Of a stretch of DNA of 64,000 bases, positions 33,201 through 44,447 are shown one piece after another (position 1 is the first letter of the stretch; each line of letters opens with the position of its first letter). The DNA is taken from NCBI GenBank assembly GCA_001695595.3, contig MBPM02000017.1, forward strand, positions 62,001 through 126,000, written 5' to 3'. Position numbers and translations under genes: made by a program. This DNA comes from Plasmopara viticola (Eukaryota > Oomycota > Peronosporomycetes > Peronosporales > Peronosporaceae). Below the pieces are notes generated by a model. The model saw only the letters and a list, made by a program, of their open reading frames with translations, had not been told where the DNA came from and searched no databases.

Positions 33201-33799
33201 AATTATTCTCACCATTCAATCCATGGTTTATAACTTGCCAGTCACGACATGTCCAGGATCAAAAACTTTGTTTTGTCTTAACATTAAAATTTACAGCCAG
33301 GTGTTTTTTAATATAAAAAACGTATAAAACGTCGAACTAAAACTGACTTATTCTTACAATCTATTTTGTTTGAACAAAATTTTGCGACGCATTAGTCTAC
33401 AAAATATGTTGTCATACTTCCGACAATTTATATTTACAGTCAGCAGTCCACCCCTAATACTTCCTCCACCACAAGCTGTCAAACTCTCAGCAACTAAATC
33501 TCAATGATTTGTACTAACCCCACACAGCTTGGTTCTTCTATAGAAGATATTTTCTCACTTTATTTTGGACTCTATCCTTCAGTGTATGCACCGAATTTTG
33601 CGCTTTAAACAGGAAATAGGGTTGAACAAATCTCATTACACTTTATCCAGCAAATTGCCTAGCTGCTGTTGTAGTATCTAGAAGTATACCAAAGTATGTT
33701 AAAACTGTAATCGAGGACGGCAGGCATACAAACTTTCAGTCACATAGGGAGCCGAGGAATCATCCAGAGTAAGCACTGAAATTCCGTTGTATTCATAAC
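33201..33799. other. No supported feature
   Basis: AT-rich sequence with a weakly open plus-strand frame at its start and nothing recognisable; probably beyond the end of the copia relic. Confidence 0.4.
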
Positions 33800-33875
33800 G
33801 GGTTTTTTGGTGCAGTGGTTAAAATACCTTTGCTCCAAGTCGGTATCGAATCCGACCGTGGGCGAAAACTGTCAG
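33800..33875 (+). repeat. Possible tRNA-derived SINE head
   Basis: TGGTGCAGTGG (33808-33818) fits a Pol III A box and GGTATCGAATCC (33842-33853) fits a B box with one extra base; both match the consensus well. The 23-nt gap between boxes is shorter than usual, so this is either a tRNA-derived SINE head with a deletion or a decayed tRNA. GC-rich sequence continues for about 270 bp (two GAAGCCC-type direct motifs near 33975 and 34012), which could be the SINE body. Confidence 0.4.
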
Positions 33876-34495
33876 GTGATGCTATTTGGGGGGATTATAA
33901 TTGGGGAGTCGAAAAGTTGATAGCTTGCGATAAATGCCGTTGCAGCACCTAGGCATAAAACGTCGGTATGCGAAGCCCCTAATTAGGGGTAGACAACACC
34001 TTGGCGAAGCCCAATGCAAATTGGGAGAGACGGCAGTACTGGGTGGCGGAAAGCTGCAAGGATAGCTAACTTGACAGCAGTCCCACCGAATCGGTATGTA
34101 GGATGTGACGTAGATCGGGTTAACCCGTGACCTCTACGAAAGGCCAAACATGCCAAATTGTTCAAAAGGTGCTAAGGCCGGAATAACGAAAAGCTTAAAA
34201 ACAGCATTTTTGTGTTTGAACAGGAAATAGGGTAACTCGGGCCTGTCGTACACCATTCTTTTATTGATAAGAAATCGGCTTTTACCACAAAAGCTCAACA
34301 ACCCGTTGTAAAAACAGTTTACTAAATTTGATAGTAGTGTAGTTCGGCCGAGTGACATTTTCTGCAAAATCATTTACAGCATCAAAACAAGTATCTTTCT
34401 TTAGAATTTGCCTAGGTACGATATCCCATCCCATCATCGATTGTAAAATTGTATCGTAAGCATCGCAATCTTCGCAATCTCGATCCCTTTTTACC
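33876..34495. other. Intergenic; SINE-like body then pyrophosphatase 3' flank
   Basis: The first 270 bp are less AT-rich than their surroundings and may be the body of the tRNA-derived element. The remainder to 34495 is the 3' flank of the minus-strand pyrophosphatase gene with no other signal. Confidence 0.35.
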
Positions 34496-35360
34496 TTACG
34501 CGTTCATGTCACGACCAGTCCAAAGGTTCGTTTGGTACGATAAGTTGTCCCCAACTAGCTGCTTCCAGCTCTTGTGTGTCTGTTGAATCACCTCAATAGC
34601 GAAGTCCCTCGACTGCGCCTCTCCGTTAAAAGCAAAGTCGCTTGGCGCTTTGCCGTCCGGAATTTTGTAGTCTCGGAACCAGCGGTGCACCTGAAATACT
34701 TTATCGCGCAGCGACGTGTTTTGCAGATCCCTAAGATCGTTGATATCTGCGGCTAGAGGATCATTCACATTGATTGCGATCACCTTCCAGTCCGTTTCCC
34801 CGCCATCAATCATACCCAGCACTCCGAGCACTTTTACAGGGTAAATTTCGCCGATATCTGCTACGTAGCTGCCAATTTCACAAACGTCGATGGGATCGTT
34901 GTCTCCACCATGATTTGTAGCAGAATCCACGTAGTTTGGGTCCTCCCATGTCTGGGGAAGACAGCCATAATTGACCAGTGATGCGCTGTGATACAATCGG
35001 GGAACGCCCTTGCGTTCATCTTGCTTGATGGGATTAAACTCTTCCTCCCCGGCGATTTCCATCTTCTCTCGCGAACCCTTTGGGATCTCGTTAAGAAAGT
35101 GGACGATAGCGGATCCATTTGCTTTTTCAGAATGAGTCAGCGAGCAAGTTGGATAAAGAGGCACGTGATGCCATGGCGACTGTTTGCGTCCGTGTTTGTC
35201 GAAGAAAAAGTAGCGGCATCCGAGAGTTCCTGCTTCTCCTTGGCGGCGCACGGTATGCTGGCAATACAATGGAGCAAGATATCAAGACTTGAAGACAATG
35301 AAATACACGCAGTGCCAAACGCACCAAAAAGTTTCTAGTTGTCGCACGGATAAAGTGCAT
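34496..35360 (-). CDS. Soluble inorganic pyrophosphatase (family I)
   Basis: Two exons, 35360-35307 and 35257-34496, with a 49-nt intron (GTATTT..TTGCCAG), encode 271 residues. The enzyme splits pyrophosphate to two phosphates with Mg2+, pulling biosynthetic reactions forward. Signatures: SPWHHVPLY, KMEIAGEEEFNPIKQD, NYGCLPQTWEDP, the metal-binding GDNDPIDVCEIG, and DWKVIAINVNDPLA. The small first exon gives MHFIRATTRNFLVRLALR, a positively charged amphipathic start without acids, suggesting mitochondrial import. The length is close to the yeast and animal enzymes. The main frame lacks an upstream ATG, which is why the short first exon is needed. It is divergent from the TPX2-like gene. Confidence 0.93.
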
Positions 35361-35533
35361 GCTATGCCGCGTACGCCGCGTCAAAGTGATGACCATTTAC
35401 ACGAACCTTTGCAAAAGGATAATCTAACCTTCCTTTTCGAATACTTGTAATCTAGCGCCTTTTTTGTTTATTCTACAAAATTACTTTGGATTTTTAAATT
35501 GCACTTTGCAAAGCGCGCTTTGTGTCCGCGCTC
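35361..35533. promoter_or_regulatory. Short bidirectional promoter region
   Basis: Only 173 bp separate the start codons of the divergent pyrophosphatase and TPX2-like genes, so both core promoters and 5' untranslated regions must share this segment. No specific element is identified. Confidence 0.45.
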
Positions 35534-38019
35534 ATGGCGACGTTGCTCGACACGACGATGGAAGCGCTAGAGCCCGAGGCGCACGCGGACAACAACTTGC
35601 GCGTACCACAGAGTGAAGATCCTGAGACTGATGCTCCAGAGGACGAGGACGACGACGACGACTTTAAATTCAATGCGCCTTCTTATTACGACCTCAAGAA
35701 TCCGTCGCTGGAGCGACGCTACGTCAATAATGCGGATGGATACTTCTCGTCTCCTGCACCATCGATTGCTACGTCCAAGGGATCGCCTTACATGGTGGAA
35801 ACGAGTTCAGAGCCTATAGTTGCTGAAAATGTAAATATGAATTACGAAGATACAGGTGCTACCCCCATCATAGAGGGTAACCAGGACGATGTAGTAGTAG
35901 ACAAGGCCATGCTGGACACAATTATGACGGATACAGAAACGGTGGAAACAGTGTTGAACACAAGCAACTTACTGGACGACAGAGAAGAGAGTTTTGAAGA
36001 GGTTTTCCGCCACTACGCGTCGTCATCTCAGTCTTCCGCCACGTCTTCGTATCTACTTCATGAGCTGGACACTTCTACACATAGTTCGACGCATGGAGGA
36101 CACTTTTCCCCGTTCAGTTCACAAACATCTTCGTCATCTACGGCTAGAAGAGCAGAAAGCGAGTCCGTTATAAGTGGTGTACCGGCCAAGAGCAAATTCC
36201 GAGCCGCCGATACGGGCGTCTCGTCCAAACTCATGCAGCCAACGCAGTCGTATTTAAGACGAATTCAAGCAGAGCAGAGGATGAGGGAAGAGATTTACAT
36301 GGAAGACATTTCTGTAGAGGAAAAGCCGCCACGTGTGACGCGGCCAAAAAGCCCCAAGCTGCATACAAAAACACGACTTACGAATTCGAACGATCCGTCT
36401 CGGATGAGTAGCACAAGTCGTGAATTGCTGAAAATACAAGAAGAGCGACTCGTTTTGCAGTTGGAAAAGCTGAAGATTCGCGAATTTCATGAGAAGATAA
36501 AGGTGCAACGACCACCAAGTAATGTACATCAGCGATCGACGAAGCAGCTCACGATACCGCAGACGCCGCACTTTGAAGTGGACAATCGAATTCGACGCAC
36601 TCACAATGGAGGCGACGTGAGTGATGCCGGACATGATCAAGTGCAACCGCCAATAGCTGCAGAAAAGCTATTGACGCGCGAGTTTTCGCTTCCATTGCCG
36701 CCACATCGAGAGACTCGACACGCGGTCACGGTAAGAACGAGTTTTCATCATATGGACTTGTTTGTGAAGTTCGGATATCGTGACTTATGTAAGCATTTGG
36801 CTTTTCATTGTAGACACCTCGATCTCCTCAGCTATGTACGTCGATCAGAGCAGCTCATCGCCCACCACCAGCGCCAATCCCACTTAAGCAGGAGAGACCT
36901 GCCGTCTCGAATCATTCTCGTCAAAACAGTGGTGGCCTTACACAGGTATTTTTAATACACATAGTCTGATGCCTACTGCTACAATTATTATACTTAAACT
37001 GACATTGCGCATTCTTCTACACGCTTAAACAGCCTATGACTCCACAACTGGAAACAAGTCGTCGAGCAGCAACACATCGTCGACCTGTTGAAATTGTTGA
37101 TCATGATGCGGAAGAATTGGCAAAGAAATTTCATGCGAGACCTCTAGACAAGAGCATTCTCGAACCCAAATCATACACTCGTTACGCTCCTGCTAAATCT
37201 GACAGTAAAGCTCGTTTGACTCAACCAAAAGCAGCTACAAGTGCTTGTTCTGTTCTGCGATCAAGTGCCTCAAATCGTACTGCTTCAATTTCTGCTGACT
37301 TGGAGCGTCGGCGTAAGGAACGCGAACTGGGATTAAAAAGAGGTCAAACAAGCCTTAATGCTCAGCCAAGGTCGGTGCCTCGTCCCGCTCGTCGACCTGT
37401 GGTCCCTGAAACCCCACCACTTAAAAGTATTCAGCTTCATCGAGAGTACCAAGAGAATTTTCGCCGCAAGGTTGATGCTGAGAAGGAGGAGATAGATAAA
37501 CAGCGCCAGTTTAAAGCAAATCCTATACGTGTGGCTTCGACGCCTGAGCAATTCGAGGGCTCAACCAAGCCACTTACAGAAGTGAAGCCATTCGAATTGC
37601 CTGGAGAGCGGTACCTTGATCAAGCTCGCGCGCGTTTGGAGCAAAAACGGCGAGAAGAAGATGAACGCCTGAAAGCTCTAGGCACCTTTCGCGCAAGACC
37701 CATGCCCGTGTTTGAGTCTAATAGTGTCCAAGTAGCGGCGAGTACAAAGCCTCTTACTCTGACCGAGTCCCCTATGCTGGCAACAAAAAGTCGAGCCGCA
37801 GAACGTGCTGCTTTTGAAGCAGCAGAGAAAAAACGTCGTGAACAAGAGGAAGCCTTTCGTCTTCAGCGACAGGAACAAGAACGACTGTTGAAAGAAGCAG
37901 ACATCAAGCATTTGCGCCGGGAAGAGATGATTTTCCACGCACGCCCTGCGCCGGAGACAACCCTTTCTAGCTGCAGCGGGACCCTTACTGATTCAAAAAA
38001 CTTGCTTGAGTCTGCGTAG
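35534..38019 (+). CDS. TPX2-like spindle assembly protein
   Basis: Three exons, 35534-36730, 36814-36945 and 37033-38019, encode 771 residues (introns 83 and 87 nt). Near residue 45 FKFNAPSYYDL resembles the N-terminal Aurora-binding motif of TPX2. The middle is Ser/Thr-rich and disordered. The last exon carries several TPX2-type modules: FHARPLDKSILEP, KPFELPGERYLDQARARLEQ (about 628), LKALGTFRARPMPVF, and MIFHARPAP, alternating charged helices with F-A-P motifs. TPX2 proteins bind microtubules and activate Aurora kinase at the spindle. No importin-type signal was checked. The first in-frame ATG (35534) follows a GTG four codons earlier and is chosen. Confidence 0.8.
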
Positions 38020-38255
38020 ACTCGTGTCGTCAAAAGCAACGAGTGGAAGCACTTTGTAATTGAGAGCTTCACCGTCGCGAACATGTCTTAATGTACCTCT
38101 ACAGTCCCCACACGATCAATTTCTACTAAAGCGCATGGTAATTGTCACAACAAGCTGCATTGATCCGATTTCCGAGAATAGTGGTTGGTCATCGTCGCCT
38201 TTCTTCTTATTTCACTTGTATGTAGCCACGATAGATTAAACAAGGCAACAAAGTC

Positions 38256-41200
38256 ATGGTCTGGACTGTGCATACTGCGTTGTTGATGCTTATATTTGTG
38301 TTGTCGGTTCTTATACGTTGGTGCGGAAGTGATGAGATCATGGACATGCTGTCTCAACTCATGGACTTGAAGGAATTAGCTAAGCAAGCAGCGAAAGACG
38401 CAACCGAAGATGATGCTGCCGTTAAAGATGTCGATCGAACGTACCCTGTGGCGTCCGTCGAAATGGATGTTTTATTGCAAATGTATCGTGATTGCCGCAC
38501 GGAGGATTCACGAGCAATGCGCACGTGGTGTTTCGGCACTGATGGAGGCTCGTATCTTCACGAGTCAAACGAAAGCAAAGGCTTGTGTCCGCGTGGCGTG
38601 ACGACACATCCATGCACAGGCCGAATATTGCATGGTAAAAGAAGCTCTAAAGAGGAAAATGCAGAGTTCTTGTGGCCATGGGAGGGACTTCGTTGCGACG
38701 CCTTCACAGAGCCAACCACAGTCACACATGTGTAGGTCAATAGTCTTGCCCTGTGACGTTTTCTCTGCTTTACACAGAATTGTTCTAGCTACCTACCACA
38801 AGATTCATTGCAGTGTGAGCTTGCCAAACTTGATTTGAGCGTCATGGTTTCACTCGAGCAGCTGTAAGTCGTCTCGGACCCTGGCAAAGCTGCCACAATT
38901 AATCTCCACGGTGTAGTGATTTATCAGGCAACAAGCTATTCGGAGACTTTCCCGACTGGCTAGGCGACATGACAATGCTGAGATTGCTTTCACTAAATGA
39001 CAATCGACTAAAGGGGGATATCCCGTCTTCATTAGCTGGTAATGATGCGCTCGAACAAATGTAGGTTGCCTATTTCTTGAAGCTTTTTCTGGTCACTTCA
39101 AGTAATTAGCCTGCGCGAGCGTACCATACAGCAACTTATCGAACAATAGCCTTACAGCTTCTACACTGCGCTTCTTCGACGCTTTTCGTCGGCTCCAGCA
39201 CTTGTGCGTAAACCTAAATTACTGTTTTAACCCGCTATTGACGATTAAGATAAACAGGGATATATCGAGCAACAACATTGACCTGAGATTACCTACAAGT
39301 TTGTTTGCCAGCGAGTTCTTGCGAAACGTGTACGTTAATTCGGTACGTGTGCCACTCTTTGCTTGACCTTTTGTTGCGTGCAAAACCAGCAATATCAGCC
39401 ACAATGCATTTCGCGGAGATCTCCCAAAGCTGCCAGTATTTAAATTTCTTGAGTCTTTGTAAGCGCCGCTTCACCTTTTCAAAGATATACTCCTCTAACA
39501 CTTTGTGCTAATAATGTAGTGATGTATCGAACAATTTATTGACGGGTACGATGCCATCGCAACTTACGCTGTGGGGCCGCGAAGACCCCCACGACCCCGA
39601 TGAAAACTCTTCTTTGTCTATTGTGTAAGCTGTCATGTATTATGTTCTTTGTGCTTTTAAATCGTCCCGACAATAAATCGCACTTCTTGCCCTGACAGAG
39701 ATGTTTCACACAATTTGCTGACGGGGAGTTTACCTTTTATTTCGAATCAGTCAGTCCTGCAACGCTTGTAAGTTGTCAACGGCCTTTTGAGTTTGATTTG
39801 CTAAATCTCTCTTGTCTTAGCAATACGCGCAATAATGGCTTTAGTGGACTTATACCAAACTTTTCGCCATCACTGTAAGACATTCGCCAGGCACTCAGAC
39901 TGGCTGCTGCTCTGACTCTTCTCATGTCCAGGCTTCAGTCTGCTAGACCCGATGACTTTGCAGGCAATTTATTCTTGTGCCCCGTGCCCGCAGCGTTACT
40001 ACCGAGCAATCTTACTTGCATCTGTGGCGACGGCTATACGACCAAGTCGGCTAACGCGACCGTGCAGCCACTGCTGATTAGCGAAGCTGATGCAAGTGTC
40101 TCGAAGCAATTAGTGCTCGCAAGTGAGTTTGCGAATGTCTGTGTACGATGTCCCGATGGCTCGTACTCAAGTCATAGCACTCGTCAAAAGTGCCGCTCAT
40201 GTCCACCTGGATCTGCTATCGAACTTTCTTCAAGTGACAGAGCTGTCGGTTGCAAACTTTGTGCTCCAGGTACCATTGCTAACGAGAGTGCTTCGCTATC
40301 ATGCACACCGTGTCCTCCAGGAACGTACGCGATCAGTGATGGAGCGATATCGTGTGATTTGTGCAATCCAGGAGAGTTCACAGCACAATCTGGCTCTACA
40401 AGTTGTACTGCATGTCCTGTCGGGACCTATTCAAATTTAAAGGGGACGACGAATTGCACTTCGTGTCCTGCGGGAACGTACGTGAATGTTGAGGGCGAAG
40501 CCGAGTGTCTTTTATGCCCAAACGACACATACCAAGACGTGGCTGGATCGACGGGGTGCAAGTCATGTCCGATTGGGTCGATCGCGCCACAACGCGGTCG
40601 TGTCAAGTGCTCTCCATGTCCCACTGGGACCTTTTACGATGTCAGCAGTAAAATCTGTACCTTTTGCCACCCAGGTACATTTGCTAAGGCATCCGCACAG
40701 ACTAGTTGCAGCACGTGTGCGCACGGAACTGTGGCAGAAGTTTTTGGCAGCGACAAGTGCCTTTCAGTCGCGGCTCCTGGATCGGGATTTAATGCTTCGT
40801 CAACACTAGTGCAGTGCAAACCAGGAACATTCAACGATGGCAAGTGGAGAACTTGTCAGCCTTGTCCGCTAAGGACTTTTGCAGCAAACAGAGGTTCTCG
40901 AACGTGTTCATTGTGTGCAAAAGGCAGCTTTGCAGCCTCTATTGGCTCTGCACGCTGCAAATTAGCCCCTCGAGGCTCATTCGTCCAGTATGAAGGTGCA
41001 AATCGAACAGAGCTGTGCGATCCCAATTACATTGCTGCAGCGAATGGGTCGACAATTTGCACTAAATGCGTAAAGCCTTCATTTAGTTTTCTACCTGGTG
41101 GTGTCGAGTGTAGTGCGGCCAAACCAGGAGAAGTTTACGATCATGTCGAGTGGCCTCGCTCAGCTTTGGACTTGGCAGGCGTAGATCCGAAAGACTTTAT

Positions 41201-42513
41201 TGATACGTCGAGTGATCAAGTAGCGTTCCTTATCCACACATGGGAGGACTTACTGACAAGCTATTTGGGTTTAAAGTGCTCGTTGCACGTATTGCAAGTA
41301 AAACAGCTGTCCAGCTTCACGAGAATAGTCGTTGCGATAGAGGCAAACAATAAATCAGTCGTGACTCAAAGAGACAATAGTTTTAAAAAGAACGTTGGTG
41401 ATGCTATACAGCATACCGCTGAAAGTGCTGAAAAGGCACTAACCGGGGTGTCGAGTGAATTTGATGGATTTGATCATTCTAGCATTGATGGTGAAGAAAA
41501 AGACGTCGAGCAACTTAGGGATCTCATCACATCAAGATCGTTCCAAGAGGATCTGGTACGCCAGATTAATCGTGCAAATCAGATCAAAAGGCCATTGTCC
41601 TACAGTATGGTCAATCTAACGATGGTCGAACCTCAGTTTAGATCCACTCGAGCGGTGGCATGTGCCCCTGGAACATTCTTCTCGGCAACTGATAAAAACG
41701 AGCGCACGTGTTTGCCATGTCCTGTCGGTTCCTTTTCCAGAACAAGTGGAGCATTGCAATGCGAGCATTGTCCTCAACGAACCGTTTCGTCCGAAAAAGG
41801 ACAAACGACGTGTCGTTCGTGTCCGCTCGGTGCTGACGCTGCGCCAGGGTCCTCGTCCTGTGTCGAGTGCTCGTGGTTCACGTACGAATGCCACGGTTTC
41901 TGGCAAGATTTAATTGCTGCGATGTGCGTTGGTGCAGCGCTCTTGCGTATGCTGTACCAAAAAATCCGAAATTGGAGCGTGGGTGACCAAGCTGTACAGC
42001 AACAAGACGAGAGTGTGGCGCTGATGGCAGCCGTGCGCACTCATGGTCGTACTTTTGATAATGTGCAGTATGCGCCCATGGTACGTTGGCTGCAATAAAA
42101 AGGGCTTGATCATGTCTTATGGTTTGGTTCTGGATTGTGCGTGTGCAGGGCATGATCTCGGTTGATGCATTGTTCGGCAGCAAGTTCGAGTCGGACAACC
42201 GGCTGTAATGATCAAAACCTCCAATATCCGGATCGTGCATGAGATATTCTTGCACAACCGAGACGCAAGTTGCCCGAGACAATATTTGAGAGACGCGTGA
42301 TAAGTGACAGCACTGTGTAGTTAATTTTTACTCAATGCTGAAATTTTCAGCCACGAGAAAGACTATATTATAAGGAGATATGTGTTGATGCTGTCGACAA
42401 ATTATCGTCAGGTGATGCTCGCGCCATCAGTTCGGAACCCAGACCTTGTGGATCAGATGTGTAATGATAACATTCAGCTCGAAGAACAAGCGACGTTGCA
42501 ACATTACGTGTAG
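38256..42513 (+). CDS. Secreted LRR and GCC2/GCC3 cysteine-repeat membrane protein
   Basis: Thirteen exons: 38256-38729, 38778-38863, 38917-39060, 39132-39203, 39258-39329, 39390-39458, 39520-39624, 39699-39767, 39821-39874, 39932-42080, 42149-42204, 42270-42296, 42351-42513; 1179 residues in one frame. A signal peptide (about 1-24, ALLMLIFVLSVLI) leads into a region with WPWEGLRC, as before plant-type LRRs. Exons 3-9 each hold one or two LRRs (LDLSGNKLFGDFPDWLG, INLSNNSL, VNISHNAFRGDLP, VDVSHNLLTGSLP). Exon 10 has about ten GCC2/GCC3 cysteine modules (CPPGTYAISDG, CPAGTYVNVEGEAEC), an N-glycosylation-rich middle domain, two more modules, and a short hydrophobic segment (about 1042-1058). It is probably a surface receptor or adhesion protein. 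The last three splices use weaker evidence: an in-frame stop at 42206 would apply if the GTAATG donor is not used. Confidence 0.85.
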
Positions 42514-42697
42514 AGATAAATGATCAGTGAGAGAGAAAAGAATGCATCCAGATAATCCTTTTCCGCCATGTGGCGCGAGCGAGGACTAGATTTGATTTTA
42601 CTATAGGTGACGCGGGCTAGGCTAACAATGTGTCAACCACATCGTGAAACTTCCGAGCCCCCTTTAGTTCCATCGGCAAATTTGCACTAAGAGCGGA

Positions 42698-43421
42698 ATG
42701 TTAGGCACCCAGACTCCGGGCGCTGGCAACTGGGGGAATTCGTTTGGCCAGCGCACAGAAATGGACAGTGTACCACTTTTTGAGCGCGAACATCGCAACG
42801 ATAGCCAGCTGGTGCAACGACTTCAAAACGAACTGGCGGACACGAAGCGTTTTGTGGAGGCTCAGGCACGGCGCCAAAACGATCTCGAGTATGTGAATGA
42901 GGACCTGGAGCGTCGTCTAGAGCAAGAAGCGCTTGATCGTATTACACTTGATGCCCAAAAAGCTGAGGATGAAAAGTAAGTCGCCTAATCTTTGGTCCCT
43001 GTCGCTTAAGTAACTATAAAATGGCCAATATTGTCGTGAGCTCATATCGATCTGATATGACAGACGATGGCAACAGGAAAAGACCGCATTGCAAGAGAAA
43101 CTGCAATCATGGGAAGCGCGTTTTGAGGAAGAGACTCGACGTCGTTCCATGGCCGAAGAAAGACTCCGTCGGGCCGAGAAGGAGCTTTACCGGATGCACC
43201 AGAAAAAATATGACATTGAAAAGCAGGTACGGCGCGAAGAGAGCGAGAAACGCAAACACGAGGCTGTCATTGTGCGCAGTCTGCAATCTGATTCGCAACG
43301 CGCGCATTCGGGCGCAGCCAGTGGCTTTCTGGACCCGATGAGCAATCCAAAAGACGCCAAACCCGCAACAGTTCGTACGCGACAGGCACTATCTTCCGCC
43401 ATGGACTTTTTGGGAGTCTGA
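42698..43421 (+). CDS. Small coiled-coil protein
   Basis: Two exons, 42698-42975 and 43064-43421, with an 88-nt intron (GTAAGT..TGACAG), encode 211 residues. The short N-terminus is Gly/Asn-rich; residues about 35-155 are a near-continuous charged helix (VQRLQNELADTKRFVEAQAR, EEETRRRSMAEERLRRAEKE) and the tail is a short Ser/Ala segment ending MDFLGV. No family is recognised; a structural or adaptor role is only a guess. It lies 184 bp downstream of the LRR gene on the same strand. Confidence 0.78.
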
Positions 43422-44447
43422 CGTAAGAGACAGACTACTGCAGACGGAAAGTTTCAGCGAGGCAATGAGTTTTTCCAAAAGGATGCAACATTTGCTTGGT
43501 CAGAATTAGACCTTCACTCTCTGGTCAAGTCGCTTGAACGGACAATTGCCAGGGGGCGAAAGCAGTGGTAAATTAATTGAAGGGAAAAGTCGCTTAAGTG
43601 CAGCGTGAGCTCGGTCTTGGCGACGTGTATCATAGCAGGACACGGCGGGAAATAAACATTTGGATATAGTATTGCTTTTGCCTTTCTGGTTGTCTCTACA
43701 GGCAACTGTGCTCTAATGCACTTATTTTCAGTGCCACAATAGCAAAAATGACTACTATTTAATCGAAACTGAAGAGCGGGCAAATGCCAAAATATGTGTT
43801 GATTTAAAACATATTGGCAACAAAATAGTTGTAAACTACATCCTTTGACACAGAAATATAGCCAAGTACGAAAGAAGGAAAAAATTAAGCGTTGTGTGAT
43901 TGCCCGGGAGAAAGCGACGAAAGGGCGACGGAAGGGGCCGAATGTTCCGTTCCGGCGCCAAGGAGTCGAGCTTAAGACTATTGTGAGTAGCATACAATTA
44001 TTTCATCCACCTTACCACCTACGATTTTCGGCATTATGTTATGGTTACTTATCTGCTACCTTCTAATTCACCATGATTAAAATACCATATTATGATTTGA
44101 GCGAAGAGACGTGAAATAACTGGCCCACTAAGCGTAGTGCAATTGACGACGTATAATAGCAATGGATACATGTGCTATAAGTGAGCTCTGAAGAAGAAGG
44201 TACTACTTTATGGTATCGAAAACACTGGAGTAGTAACATACGCGCAAGGTGGCGACATAATAAGTTGCCGTCCCCGGCTCTATACCACAACTTCTGTGAG
44301 AGAGAAAAAACGTGCGGTACCATCAAGACAAAGAGACTGTTCTGCCTTTTCCAAACGGCACCACATACTTCAATCGCAGACATTTGCAAAAAGTCTTTGT
44401 AGTCGCACAGTCTCCTGCTACTAACAAAGCAGTCGCCACATCCAACC
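43422..44447. other. Intergenic with an unassigned basic ORF
   Basis: About 1 kb without a supported gene. A plus-strand frame at about 43845-43985 is very basic (REKATKGRRKGPNVPFRRQG) and runs into a GTGAGT that could be a donor, with a possible acceptor (GACACAG) just before it. It is too short to name and no neighbouring exon was found. The 3' part should hold the promoter of the PX-like gene. Confidence 0.35.

Noticed and set aside
42208..42299. Separate small gene starting at the ATG overlapping the TAA after the LRR gene
   Set aside because: The same frame joins the LRR gene through two phase-matched introns, which is simpler than a new overlapping gene.
43514..43993. Minus-strand 159-codon frame between the coiled-coil and PX-like genes
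   Set aside because: No start context, motif or splice partner; Cys/Phe/Leu-rich composition typical of AT-rich chance frames.
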